The notes below the pieces were generated by a model. It ran no database searches. It was not told the origin of the DNA and worked only from the letters and a program-made list of their open reading frames with translations. A stretch of DNA of 64,000 bases, taken from VRUE01 sp963715455. GTDB taxonomy: Bacteria > Actinomycetota > Thermoleophilia > Solirubrobacterales > 70-9. The stretch lies in NCBI GenBank assembly GCA_963715455.1, contig OY970245.1, forward strand, positions 1,612,001-1,676,000. The letters run 5' to 3'. Shown here in pieces: positions 7,144-15,049 of the stretch (position 1 is its first letter; each line of letters starts with the position of its first letter). The position numbers and the translations under genes were made by a program.

Positions 7144-8635
7144 GTCGGAGCTGCGGCTCGAGCCGAGCCTCGAGCAGGCGCGGGCGCTGGTGGCAGAGGG
7201 CAACGTCGTGCCGGTCTGTGCGCGGCTGGTCGACGACTGCGAGACGCCGGTCTCGGCCTTCCTCAAGCTGCGTGCGGGCGAGCCCGAGGGCGCGCCTTGC
7301 TTCCTGCTTGAGTCGGCCGAGCAGGGCCAGGTGGGGCGCTACTCCTTCGTCGGCTTCCGTCCGCGTTCGGTGCTGAGCTGGAGCGAAGGCGTGCTCAGTG
7401 AGGCTGGGGGAGAGGCGCGCGAGGCACCCGACCCCTACGCGGCGGTCGCCGAGCACCTCTCCGCGTTCAAGCTCGCCCCCGTTGAGGGCCTACCGCCTTT
7501 CAGCGGCGGCGCGGTCGGCTTCTTTGGCTATGACCTGGTGCGCACGGTCGAGCCGCTGGCGGAGGCCAACCCCGACCCCCTGGGTTTGCCGGACATGGCG
7601 CTGATGGTCACTGACCTGCTGCTCGCCTTCGACCACTTGCGGCACGAGCTGACGATCATGGCCTGTGCCTTCGCCGACGACGAGGGTGGGATCGACGCCG
7701 CCTATGAGCGGGCGGCGGCGGCGATCGGCGACGCGCGTCAAAAGCTGCGCGGCGCGGTGCCAGCGCCTGAGCACCCAGTGATCGCAGATGCGCCGAGCTT
7801 CACCTCCAACATGGAGCGCGAGGAGTTCGAAGCCGCGGTTGAGCGGATCGTCGAATACGTGCACGCGGGCGACGCCTTCCAGGTGGTTCCCTCACAGCGC
7901 TTCTCGGCGCCGGCCCCGGTCGAGGCCTTCTCGATCTACCGCGGCCTGCGCGCCGTCAACCCTTCTCCCTACATGTATTTCCTTGAGTTCGGCGATTTCC
8001 AGATTGCCGGCGCCTCGCCCGAGCCGCTGGTCAAAGTCAGCGGCAACCGGGTGGAGACGCGGCCGATCGCCGGCACCTACCCCCGCGGATCGGATGAGGA
8101 GGAGGACCGGCGGCTGGCGGAGCGCCTCGTTAACGACCCAAAGGAGCGGGCCGAGCACGTGATGCTCGTCGACCTCGGCCGTAATGACCTCGGCCGGGTC
8201 TGCGAGTACGGCTCGGTTGGGGTCGACGAGCTGATGGTGGTCGAGACCTACTCGCACGTGCTGCACATCGTCAGCCAGGTGTCCGGAACCCTGAGGGACG
8301 GGGTGGGGGCGATGGACGTGCTGCGCTCGGCCTTGCCGGCGGGAACGCTCTCCGGCGCGCCCAAGGTGCGAGCGATGCAGATCATCGATGAGCTGGAGCC
8401 GATCAAGCGCTGCTCCTATGGGGGGGCGATCGGCTATCTCGCCTGGAACGGGGACCTGGACACGGCGATCCACATCCGCACCGTGGTGGTCAAGGACGGC
8501 CAGGTACACGTGCAGGCAGGTGGCGGCACCGTTGCCGACGCCAAGCCTGCCTACGAGTACAACGAGTCGGTCAACAAGGCCAAGGCGGTCTTCCGCGCTG
8601 TCGAGCTCGCCTGCCAGCAGCCGGACTGGGCATAG
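7127..8635 (+). CDS. trpE: Anthranilate synthase component I
   Basis: Chorismate to anthranilate with ammonia from TrpG. 502 residues. Shows the N-terminal Trp-binding region and the C-terminal chorismate-binding core with GASPEPLVKV, RPIAGTYPRG, DLGRNDLGRV, HIVSQVSGTL, LPAGTLSGAPKVRAM and GGAIGYLAW. ATG start overlaps hisIE. trpG follows after 15 bases. Confidence 0.96.
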   Translation: MAVVAESELRLEPSLEQARALVAEGNVVPVCARLVDDCETPVSAFLKLRAGEPEGAPCFLLESAEQGQVGRYSFVGFRPRSVLSWSEGVLSEAGGEAREAPDPYAAVAEHLSAFKLAPVEGLPPFSGGAVGFFGYDLVRTVEPLAEANPDPLGLPDMALMVTDLLLAFDHLRHELTIMACAFADDEGGIDAAYERAAAAIGDARQKLRGAVPAPEHPVIADAPSFTSNMEREEFEAAVERIVEYVHAGDAFQVVPSQRFSAPAPVEAFSIYRGLRAVNPSPYMYFLEFGDFQIAGASPEPLVKVSGNRVETRPIAGTYPRGSDEEEDRRLAERLVNDPKERAEHVMLVDLGRNDLGRVCEYGSVGVDELMVVETYSHVLHIVSQVSGTLRDGVGAMDVLRSALPAGTLSGAPKVRAMQIIDELEPIKRCSYGGAIGYLAWNGDLDTAIHIRTVVVKDGQVHVQAGGGTVADAKPAYEYNESVNKAKAVFRAVELACQQPDWA

Positions 8636-8650
8636 GGTGAGGCGAGAGCG

Positions 8651-9214
8651 ATGAAGGTCTTGGTAATCGACAACTACGACTCCTTCACCTACAACCTGGT
8701 CCAGTACCTGGGTGAGTTGGGGGCGGAGCTCGATGTGGTGCGCAATGACAAGGCGAGCATCGATGAGCTGCTCGAGCGCGGTGCCGAACGACTCGTTGTC
8801 TCACCGGGACCGTGCACGCCCGCAGAGGCGGGGATCTCGAAAGAGGCGATCCGTCGTTTCGCCGAGGCGGGCACGCCGGTGCTCGGCGTCTGCTTGGGGC
8901 ACCAGTCGCTGGTCGAGGCCTTCGGAGGACGTACCGTGCAGGGCGAGCCGATCCACGGCAAGGAGGCCGAGATCGAGCACGACGGGCGCACGGTGTACGA
9001 GGGGTTGCCCAGCCCCCTGGTCGCTGGCCGATACCACTCACTGGTTGCAGACCCGGACCTTCCCGACGAGCTCGAACTGAGCGCCAGCCTCGGTGACGTC
9101 GTGATGGGCGCTCGCCACCGCGAGCTGCCGGCCGAGGGAGTGCAGTTCCACCCCGAGTCGGTCCTTACTCCGCAGGGCAAAACGCTGCTGGCCAACTTCC
9201 TCGGAGAGAGCTGA
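8651..9214 (+). CDS. trpG: Anthranilate synthase component II (glutamine amidotransferase)
   Basis: Class I glutamine amidotransferase supplying ammonia to TrpE. 187 residues with the IDNYDSFTYNLVQYL start, oxyanion loop SPGPCTPAEAG, nucleophile Cys in LGVCLGHQSL, and catalytic His/Glu in VQFHPESVLT. Its stop overlaps the trpD start. Confidence 0.96.
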   Translation: MKVLVIDNYDSFTYNLVQYLGELGAELDVVRNDKASIDELLERGAERLVVSPGPCTPAEAGISKEAIRRFAEAGTPVLGVCLGHQSLVEAFGGRTVQGEPIHGKEAEIEHDGRTVYEGLPSPLVAGRYHSLVADPDLPDELELSASLGDVVMGARHRELPAEGVQFHPESVLTPQGKTLLANFLGES

Positions 9215-10227
9215 TGCCCAACGAGATCGTCACGCGCGCGATCGACGCGGTTTGCGCCGGCGACCACCTGACGGCGGACCATGCGGCGGCGGTGCTGGCC
9301 GAGATCATGGAGGGCCGGGCGAGCGAGGTACAGACGGGGGCCTTCCTCATCGCCTTGCGCGCCAAGGGGGAGACCGTCCCCGAGCTGGTCGGCCTGGCCC
9401 GCACGATGCGCTCGCTGGCGACGCCGGTGAAGACCAAACGCACTGACCTCGTCGACACGGCGGGAACCGGTGGCGGGCCTTCGACCTTCAACGTCTCGAC
9501 CACGGCTGCGATCGTTGCTGCCGCCGCAGGCTGCGCTGTCGCCAAGCACGGCAACCGCTCCAACACCAGCAAGTGCGGCTCGGCCGACCTGCTGGAGGCA
9601 CTGGGAGTGAACATCGAACTGGAGCCAGACGACGTTGCCCGCAACATCGACGAGCTCGGCTTCGGCTTCATGTTCGCCCCGAAGCATCACAAGGCGATGG
9701 CCCACGTCGTGCCGGTGCGCAAGGAGCTAGCAGTGCGCACGATCTTCAACTTCCTTGGCCCCCTCATAAATCCCGCCGGCGCCAATCGCCAACTCCTCGG
9801 CGTCTCGGACCGTCACTACCAAGAGACAATCGCCGAGGCGCTCGTCGGCCTGGGCAGCGTCAAGGCAATGGTCGTCTCCGCCGAGGACGGCCTCGACGAG
9901 ATCTCAATCGCCTCCCGCACCCGCGCAATCGAGGTCTCCAACGGCAAGACCGCCGAGCACTTCATAGAGCCGGCCAACTTCGACCTCCCGGAAGCATCCT
10001 TGGAGGAGGTGGCGGGGGGGACCCCTGAGGAGAATGCTGCGGTATCGCGAGCCGTTCTCGCCGGGGAGACAGGTCCCCGACGCGATCTGGTCCTGCTCAA
10101 CGCCGGCGCGGCGATCTACGTGGGGAGCGGCGCCGCCAGCCTCGGTGAGTGCATAACTGCCGCAGGTAGCGCTATTGACTCAGGCGCGGCAATTACCCTG
10201 CTCGAGCGCTTGACCCACTCAGCCTAA
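9214..10227 (+). CDS. trpD: Anthranilate phosphoribosyltransferase
   Basis: Transfers phosphoribose from PRPP to anthranilate. 337 residues. Motifs are DTAGTGGGPSTFNVST (PRPP pyrophosphate loop), KHGNRSNTSKCGSADLLEALG and FNFLGPLINPAGA. The one-base overlap with trpG indicates an operon ending here. The last ~360 bases are copied, with errors, at 13531-13891 next to another 8-Cys paralog. Confidence 0.96.
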   Translation: MPNEIVTRAIDAVCAGDHLTADHAAAVLAEIMEGRASEVQTGAFLIALRAKGETVPELVGLARTMRSLATPVKTKRTDLVDTAGTGGGPSTFNVSTTAAIVAAAAGCAVAKHGNRSNTSKCGSADLLEALGVNIELEPDDVARNIDELGFGFMFAPKHHKAMAHVVPVRKELAVRTIFNFLGPLINPAGANRQLLGVSDRHYQETIAEALVGLGSVKAMVVSAEDGLDEISIASRTRAIEVSNGKTAEHFIEPANFDLPEASLEEVAGGTPEENAAVSRAVLAGETGPRRDLVLLNAGAAIYVGSGAASLGECITAAGSAIDSGAAITLLERLTHSA

Positions 10228-10287
10228 GTACCAAAGAAGGTCACTCGTTGACCCAGGATCCTAGGTTGAACTATTACTAAGAAAACC

Positions 10288-10395
10288 TTGCCTATTAGAC
10301 GCCAAGTGTGATAGGCATACACCGAGCCATCTGGCTATCCCAGATGACCAACCGTAATCAACTCCGAGCTCGCCCTCGGAGGAAGGAAGGAACCA
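10288..10395 (+). promoter_or_regulatory. Promoter and structured leader of 8-Cys paralog P1
   Basis: Candidate -35 TTGCCT (10288-10293), 18-base spacer, -10 TAGGCA (10312-10317). Both also form an inverted repeat TGCCTAT/ATAGGCA that could be an operator. Hairpin CATCTGG-ctatc-CCAGATG at 10328-10346 would start about 4 nt after the transcript start, followed by the box ACCAACCGTAAT. A second stem CTCCGAG/CTCGGAG (10362-10381) runs into the ribosome-binding site GGAAGGAAGG. Confidence 0.65.
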
Positions 10396-11136
10396 ATGCG
10401 ATTCATCAAGGCGCTAGGCCTTGCGGCGATTGCCGCAGTGGCAGCGATGGCGTTCATTGGGTCGAGCACTGCCTCGGCCCAGACGCACGAAATAGTTCTC
10501 TGTAAAAAAATCGCAGCGTTATGCCCAAATGGCGAATTATGGCCATCGTTATCGACACTATTACTATTAGCAGAAAATACAGAAAAGAAAAGCAGTTTGG
10601 GAACTATTACTTGTCAAGATGTCTTAATGACGGCGCAACTTTCCGCTGAAATCGGCAATCCACTAACAACCAAAAGTCTAACGTTCAACGAGGGCACCTT
10701 ACCCACTCCCACTTTAGGCATTGGGTGCATAGGCCCCTGTACTAGTGCTGAAGCGGGAAATCTCCACTTTCAACTCGAAAAACTTGAATTCATTATTGAA
10801 ACAAACAATGGGTTAGAAGGATCACACGGCTACGCCATGCGCTGGAGTGGCTTAACCTTATTATTAAACTGTCCCCTCGTCGGGACTTGCACGTATCGCG
10901 GCGAAGAACGAGTAAGTCCAATTCAAAATTTCGGTAACCACCTACTCCACAAAGGAGCAGAAAATCTACTATCCACAAAATTAGAAGAGATCGTTAACCG
11001 ACAAACCACTCATGGCGGCAGCGTGTTCTGTCCATCTACGGCGACTCGTGTTGGAACGTACACACTTTACTTAGTGCATGCCCCAAGTGGCACTAGCGGT
11101 TTAGGTTGGCTATCGTTAGATAGGAAAGCAGCTTAG
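10396..11136 (+). CDS. Exported 8-Cys family protein, paralog P1
   Basis: 246 residues. Signal peptide of 28 residues (MRFIKALGLAAIAAV..., cleavage after STASA). The mature protein follows the family pattern: IVLCKK-x5-LC, a single Cys in TCQD, GC-x3-C, LNCPLVGTCTYR and VFCPST, giving eight cysteines that could form four disulfides. It ends in GLGWLSLD. No enzyme motif is visible. The signal-peptide codons are GC-rich like the host, but the mature part is AT-rich with many TTA leucines. Strongest nucleotide match within the family is P3; both are preceded by the trpD 3' end. Function unknown; inferred extracellular or envelope. Confidence 0.85.
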   Translation: MRFIKALGLAAIAAVAAMAFIGSSTASAQTHEIVLCKKIAALCPNGELWPSLSTLLLLAENTEKKSSLGTITCQDVLMTAQLSAEIGNPLTTKSLTFNEGTLPTPTLGIGCIGPCTSAEAGNLHFQLEKLEFIIETNNGLEGSHGYAMRWSGLTLLLNCPLVGTCTYRGEERVSPIQNFGNHLLHKGAENLLSTKLEEIVNRQTTHGGSVFCPSTATRVGTYTLYLVHAPSGTSGLGWLSLDRKAA

Positions 11137-11168
11137 CTCCAGCCCCCGAGATTTCCGACTGAGTAGGT

Positions 11169-11202
11169 CTAGGGCCACGCATCAGCTGGCGCGTGGCCCT
11201 AG
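11169..11202 (+). terminator. 3' stem-loop after P1
   Basis: Perfect 12-bp stem CTAGGGCCACGC/GCGTGGCCCTAG with a 10-nt loop, 33 bases after the stop. There is no T-run on the + strand after it, so it is a terminator of atypical kind or an mRNA 3' stabiliser. Equivalent hairpins follow the other paralogs. Confidence 0.6.
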
Positions 11203-11290
11203 CTGCGAAACAAAAAACCGACTACCAATAACCCTCTTAGGGTCCATGGCCTCGCATCTGAAACCAGCTTAAGCTATTGCTAAGAAAAAC

Positions 11291-11398
11291 TTGCCTATTA
11301 AACCCCAGGTGTGATAGGCATACACCGAGCCATCTGGCTATCCCAGGTGACCAACCGTAATCGACTCCGAGTTCGCCCTCGGAGGAAGGAAGGGATCA
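11291..11398 (+). promoter_or_regulatory. Promoter and structured leader of P2
   Basis: -35 TTGCCT (11291), 18-base spacer, -10 TAGGCA (11315-11320). 5' hairpin CATCTGG-ctatc-CCAGGTG (11331-11349, one G.U pair), box CCAACCGTAAT, then stem CTCCGAG/CTCGGAG (11365-11384) overlapping the ribosome-binding site GGAGGAAGG. Confidence 0.65.
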
Positions 11399-12121
11399 AT
11401 GCGATTTAACAAGGCGTTCGGCCTTGCAATTATTGTCGCAACAGCCGCGATGGCGTTCCTCGGCTCAAGCACCGTTTCGGCCCAGATACACGAAGTTGTT
11501 CTCTGTAAAGAATTAGTAACTTTATGTCCAAACGGCGCATTATGGCCATCGTTATCAACTGCATTATTTTTAGTCGAAAGCCCAGAACTAAAGAGTTCAC
11601 TTGGAACCATCAAATGTGAAGATTCAATAATGACTGCCGAGCTGGCCTCAGAAATTGGCAATCCGCTGTCAAGTAAAAATACAATTATGCAGTTTGGTGT
11701 TTTACCAACACCAAAATTAGGTGCAAATTGCACGGGGCCTTGCATGAAAGAAGCCCAGGAAAATATCCACACAGCACTAGAAAAACTTGAATACATTGTA
11801 GAACCAGGGGACGTATACACGCTGCGTTTAACAGGGTTATTATTATTGTTAAACTGTCCAATCGTTGGGACTTGCACATATCGCTGGGTAGATCATGTTC
11901 TACCAATCAAACACGACGGCAGACACGAACTGCACAAAGGAGCGGAAAACCTGCCTTTAGTGGAATTCGTAGAGATTCTGACCAGGCAGACGACTCATGG
12001 CGGCAGCATATTTTGCCCGTCAACGACACTCTGGGAGGGGAATTATGTCCTGTACTTAATTCTTTCGCCAGATGGCTCGACCAGCGGCTTAGGCTGGCCG
12101 GCATTAGATGTGAAAGCCTAG
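11399..12121 (+). CDS. Exported 8-Cys family protein, paralog P2
   Basis: 240 residues with signal peptide MRFNKAFGLAIIVAT... ending near STVSA. Family cysteines: VVLCKE-x5-LC, KCED, NCTGPC, LNCPIVGTCTYR and IFCPST. It ends in GLGWPALDVKA. As in the sister genes, leucine is frequently TTA and the mature part is AT-rich. Its leader and 3' hairpin are of the common type. An IS3-type element landed about 100 bases downstream. Function unknown. Confidence 0.85.
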   Translation: MRFNKAFGLAIIVATAAMAFLGSSTVSAQIHEVVLCKELVTLCPNGALWPSLSTALFLVESPELKSSLGTIKCEDSIMTAELASEIGNPLSSKNTIMQFGVLPTPKLGANCTGPCMKEAQENIHTALEKLEYIVEPGDVYTLRLTGLLLLLNCPIVGTCTYRWVDHVLPIKHDGRHELHKGAENLPLVEFVEILTRQTTHGGSIFCPSTTLWEGNYVLYLILSPDGSTSGLGWPALDVKA

Positions 12122-12153
12122 CTCCAGCCTTCAAGGTTTTGACCTGAGCAAAT

Positions 12154-12189
12154 CTAGGGCCACGCCCTGGCTAACGGGCGTGGCCCTAG
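12154..12189 (+). terminator. 3' stem-loop after P2
   Basis: Perfect 14-bp stem CTAGGGCCACGCCC/GGGCGTGGCCCTAG with an 8-nt loop. No T-run follows. Same position and form as after P1. Confidence 0.6.
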
Positions 12190-12250
12190 CTGCGCGATGG
12201 AAGCCGACCGCCCCATAGCTCTCTGGTCTTCCCCCGGTTCGGGCGACAGC

Positions 12251-13197
12251 TCAGGGTTTGACCTTTCCATTCTCTGATTCTTGATCTATAGAGATCATCT
12301 CGAACTCATAGGGAGAGAGATAACCGAGTGTGGAATGCCTCCTCTCACGGTTGTAGAAGGTCTCGATGTAGTCGAAGACTGCGCTCTGCAGCTCACGCCG
12401 GTAAGACCAAGAGCGACGGCGAACGAGCTCCTTCTTCAGGGTGGCGAAGAACGACTCGGCGCGGCGTTATCGAAGCAATCGCCCCTGGAACCCATCGAGA
12501 CCGCGATGCCGGCGTCGCGCGCCTTCTGGCCAAACGCGAGAGATACGTATTGCGATCCCTGATCGGAGTGATGGGTCAGGCCTGTTCCGGGCCGGCGACG
12601 AGCAAGCGCCATCTGCAGCGCGTCTGTGACCAGACCGGCCTTCATGTGCTCTGCCATCGACCAGCCGACGATCCGGCGCGAGAAGGCGTCTTGGATCGCA
12701 GCCAAGTAGACCCAGCCCTCCCAGCTGCGCAAGTAGGTGATGTCGGCGACCCACAGCACGTTGGGCCCAGCCGGGCGGAAGTCGCGCTCCACCAGGTCAT
12801 CGGCGACCCTCACTCCCGGCACTCGGATCGTCGTGCGACCGCGCTTTTTGGGCACCAGGCCGCTGATCCCGGCTTCTCGCATCAGCCGCTCCACCCGCTT
12901 GCGAGAGACCCTGATCCCCTCGGCCATGCGCAGCTCGGCGTGGATGCGGGGAGCGCCGTAGACATCTCGGGCGGCGCGATGGATCGCGCGGATGCGCTCG
13001 GTCAGGAAGGCGTCTTGCAGTGCTCGCTGGGGGGGCGCTCGGCCCTCCCAGCGGTGGTAGGCGGTGCGATTCACCCGGCTCATCAACGAGATCGGGAAGT
13101 TGGCCTTCTCCGCGGCGATGAACCGGTAGGCATCGGTCACCCCCCTCGCTCTCCGGGCGAAGAAGGCCGCGGCTTTTTTCAGCACCTCCTTCTCCAT
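12251..13197 (-). pseudogene. IS3-type transposase OrfB, frameshifted
   Basis: DDE integrase-type transposase. From 13197 the frame encodes the HTH_21-like segment (VYGAPRIHAELR), the first catalytic Asp in VADITYL and the second in HHSDQGSQY. Directly after GDCFDNA a one-base loss shifts the frame to a stop near 12436. In the next frame the missing C-terminal part continues (SFFATLKKELV, then FYNRERRHSTLGYLSP) and ends at 12251. The catalytic Glu lies just at the break, so the protein is inactive. Confidence 0.85.
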
Positions 13198-13426
13198 TTC
13201 CAGGATGCGAACCCGTTTTCGCAGTTCACGCAGCTCGGTGCGCTCGTCGGTGCTCAGGCCCTCCGCCTTGCCGGCGTCGACATCGGCAGCTTGATCCAGT
13301 TGTGCAGGGTTTGGTTGAAGATGCCCAGGTCGCGTGCGACCTGGGCGATCAGCTTCTCGGAGATCCGGACCAGCTCGATTGCTTCAGCCGGAACTCGGGC
13401 GGGTAGGGCGGCTTGGGATTCGGCAT
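13198..13426 (-). pseudogene. IS3-type transposase OrfA (HTH), frameshifted
   Basis: Starts MPNPKPPYPPEFR, typical of the small helix-turn-helix OrfA. It then shifts frame before EAIELVRISEKLIAQVARD and shifts again after NQTLHNWIK. At least two indels break it. Normally OrfA and OrfB are expressed by programmed -1 frameshift; here the frame is plainly lost. Confidence 0.75.
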
Positions 13427-13530
13427 CGACTTCTCCTTGCCGGAGTCTTTCGACCCCAGCGGTCAGGTGTCGTCGAAACCGGGGGAAGACCACTCTTAGG
13501 ATCGGTCTATGGCCGCGTATCCGCAACAAG

Positions 13531-13891
13531 CTGGTCGTCTCCGCCGCCGACGGCCTCGACGAGATCTCAATCGCCTCCCGCACCCGCGTAATTGAGGTCT
13601 CCGAAGGCAAGACCGCCGAGCACTACATAGAAGCCGGCCGATTTCGATCTCCCGGAGACGCTTTTGGAGGAGGTGGCAGGGGGGACCCCTGAGGAGAATG
13701 CCGCGGCATCGCGAGCCGTTCTCGCCGGGGAGCCAGGCCCCCGACGCGATCTGGTCCCGCTCAACGCCGGCGCGGCTATCTATGTGGGGAGCAGCGCCGC
13801 CAGCCTCGGTGAGTGCATAACTGCCGCACGTAGCGCTATCGACTCAGGCGCGGCAATCACCCTGCTCGAGCGTTTGAGCCACTCGGCCTAG
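13531..13891 (+). pseudogene. Duplicated 3' fragment of trpD
   Basis: About 360 bases nearly identical to the end of trpD (9867-10227): LVVSAADGLDEISIASRTR, then after a small indel EEVAGGTPEENAAASRAV and the native end ERLSHSA. It lacks the first two thirds of the gene and is frameshifted. The homology continues through the spacer and leader into P3, so trpD tail, leader and an 8-Cys gene were duplicated together. Confidence 0.85.
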
Positions 13892-13950
13892 TACCAAAGA
13901 AGGTCATTCGTTAACCCAGGATCCCAGGTTGAACTATTGCTAAGGAAACC

Positions 13951-14058
13951 TTGCCTATTAAGCGCCAAGTGTGATAGGCATACACCGAGCCATCTGGCTA
14001 TCCCAGATGACCAACCGTAATCGACTCTGAGTTCGCCCTCGGAGGAAGGAAGGAACCA
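13951..14058 (+). promoter_or_regulatory. Promoter and structured leader of P3
   Basis: -35 TTGCCT (13951), 18-base spacer, -10 TAGGCA (13975-13980). Hairpin CATCTGG-ctatc-CCAGATG (13991-14009), box ACCAACCGTAAT, stem CTCTGAG/CTCGGAG (14025-14044, one U.G pair in RNA) before the ribosome-binding site. Confidence 0.65.
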
Positions 14059-14793
14059 ATGCGATTCACCAAGGCGCTAGGCTTTGCGGCGATTGCCGCT
14101 GTGGCCGCGATGGCGTTCATCGGATCGAGCACCGCTTCGGCTCAGACACATGAAATAGTCCTCTGCAAAAAATTAGTGGCTTTATGCCCTAAAGGCGAAT
14201 TATGGCCGTCGTTATCGACGATATTACTGTTAGCAAAAGAACCAAAAAAAGCCAGTAGCTTGGGAACTACTGCTTGTGAAGATTCTTTAATAACGGCGCA
14301 ACTCGCTACTGAAATCGGCAACCCTCTGACAACTAAAAATATAACCATGACCGAAGGTATCTTACCCACTCCTAAATTAGGTGTTGGCTGTACCGGACCT
14401 TGCACGGGAGGAGAAAATATCCACCATGAAGTCGAAAAAATCGAATTCATTATTGAAGCAGCCAAAGGGTTAGAAGAATCGCATGGGTACGCGTTACGTT
14501 GGACTGGCTTAAGTTTATTATTAAACTGCCCTATCGTTGGAACCTGTGTATACCGTTGGGTAGATCGCGTCTCGCCGATCAAACACGATGGCAAACATGA
14601 ATTGCATAAAGGCGCAGAAAACCTGCCCTTAGCGGCATTTGAAGAGACATTAAACAGGCAAACCACACACGGCGGTAGTGTATTTTGTCCAGCAACGACA
14701 ACCTGGACCGCTACGTACACCTTGTATTTAGTCCACTCGCCAGATGGTCAAACCAGCGGCTTAGGCTGGCCAGCATTAGACGTGAAAGCCTAG
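14059..14793 (+). CDS. Exported 8-Cys family protein, paralog P3
   Basis: 244 residues. Signal peptide MRFTKALGFAAIAAV... with cleavage after STASA. Cysteines: IVLCKK-x5-LC, ACED, GCTGPC, LNCPIVGTCVYR and VFCPAT. It ends in GLGWPALDVKA. AT-rich mature region with frequent TTA. Its leader, start and upstream trpD fragment mirror P1, so P1 and P3 are products of a segmental duplication. Function unknown. Confidence 0.85.
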   Translation: MRFTKALGFAAIAAVAAMAFIGSSTASAQTHEIVLCKKLVALCPKGELWPSLSTILLLAKEPKKASSLGTTACEDSLITAQLATEIGNPLTTKNITMTEGILPTPKLGVGCTGPCTGGENIHHEVEKIEFIIEAAKGLEESHGYALRWTGLSLLLNCPIVGTCVYRWVDRVSPIKHDGKHELHKGAENLPLAAFEETLNRQTTHGGSVFCPATTTWTATYTLYLVHSPDGQTSGLGWPALDVKA

Positions 14794-14823
14794 CCCCAGC
14801 TTCGATATTTGATCTCAGCAGCT

Positions 14824-14855
14824 CTAGGGCCACGCCCCGGCTGGCGTGGCCCTAG
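14824..14855 (+). terminator. 3' stem-loop after P3
   Basis: 13-bp stem CTAGGGCCACGCC/GGCGTGGCCCTAG with a 6-nt loop, no T-run. Confidence 0.6.
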
Positions 14856-14941
14856 CTGCGCAAAGGAAGCTGACTACCCAATAAGCCCCTAGGATCGATG
14901 GCTGCGTATCCGCGGTCAGCTTAGCTGTTACTAAGAAAACC

Positions 14942-15049
14942 TTGCCTATTAGGCGCCAAGTGTGCTAGGCATACACCGAGCCATCTGGCTATCCCAGGTG
15001 ACCAACCGCAATCGACTCCGAGTTCGCCCTCGGAGGAAGGAAGGAACCA
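14942..15049 (+). promoter_or_regulatory. Promoter and structured leader of P4
   Basis: -35 TTGCCT (14942), 18-base spacer, -10 TAGGCA (14966-14971). Hairpin CATCTGG-ctatc-CCAGGTG (14982-15000), box CCAACCGCAAT, then CTCCGAG/CTCGGAG and the ribosome-binding site. Confidence 0.65.

Larger units (their letters stand above)
12224..13492 (-). mobile_element. Decayed IS3-family insertion sequence, ends and target duplication visible
   Basis: Terminal inverted repeats start TGGTCTTCCCCCGGTT at both ends (12224 rightwards and 13492 leftwards). The flanks carry a 3-bp direct repeat CTC (12221-12223 and 13493-13495), as expected of an IS3-type target duplication. Removing the element restores a sequence resembling the spacer downstream of P1 and P3. 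Length 1269 bp. Both transposase frames are broken, so the copy cannot move by itself. Confidence 0.85.

Noticed and set aside
10288..10317. First inverted repeat TGCCTAT/ATAGGCA taken as an RNA stem of the leader
   Set aside because: It coincides with the predicted -35 and -10 elements, so it lies mostly upstream of the transcript; an operator is the better reading, and it is absent in P5-P7.
12328..13692. 454-codon + strand ORF across the first insertion sequence
   Set aside because: It is the antisense shadow of the IS3 transposase fused to a trpD fragment; the residues show no family and low-complexity composition.
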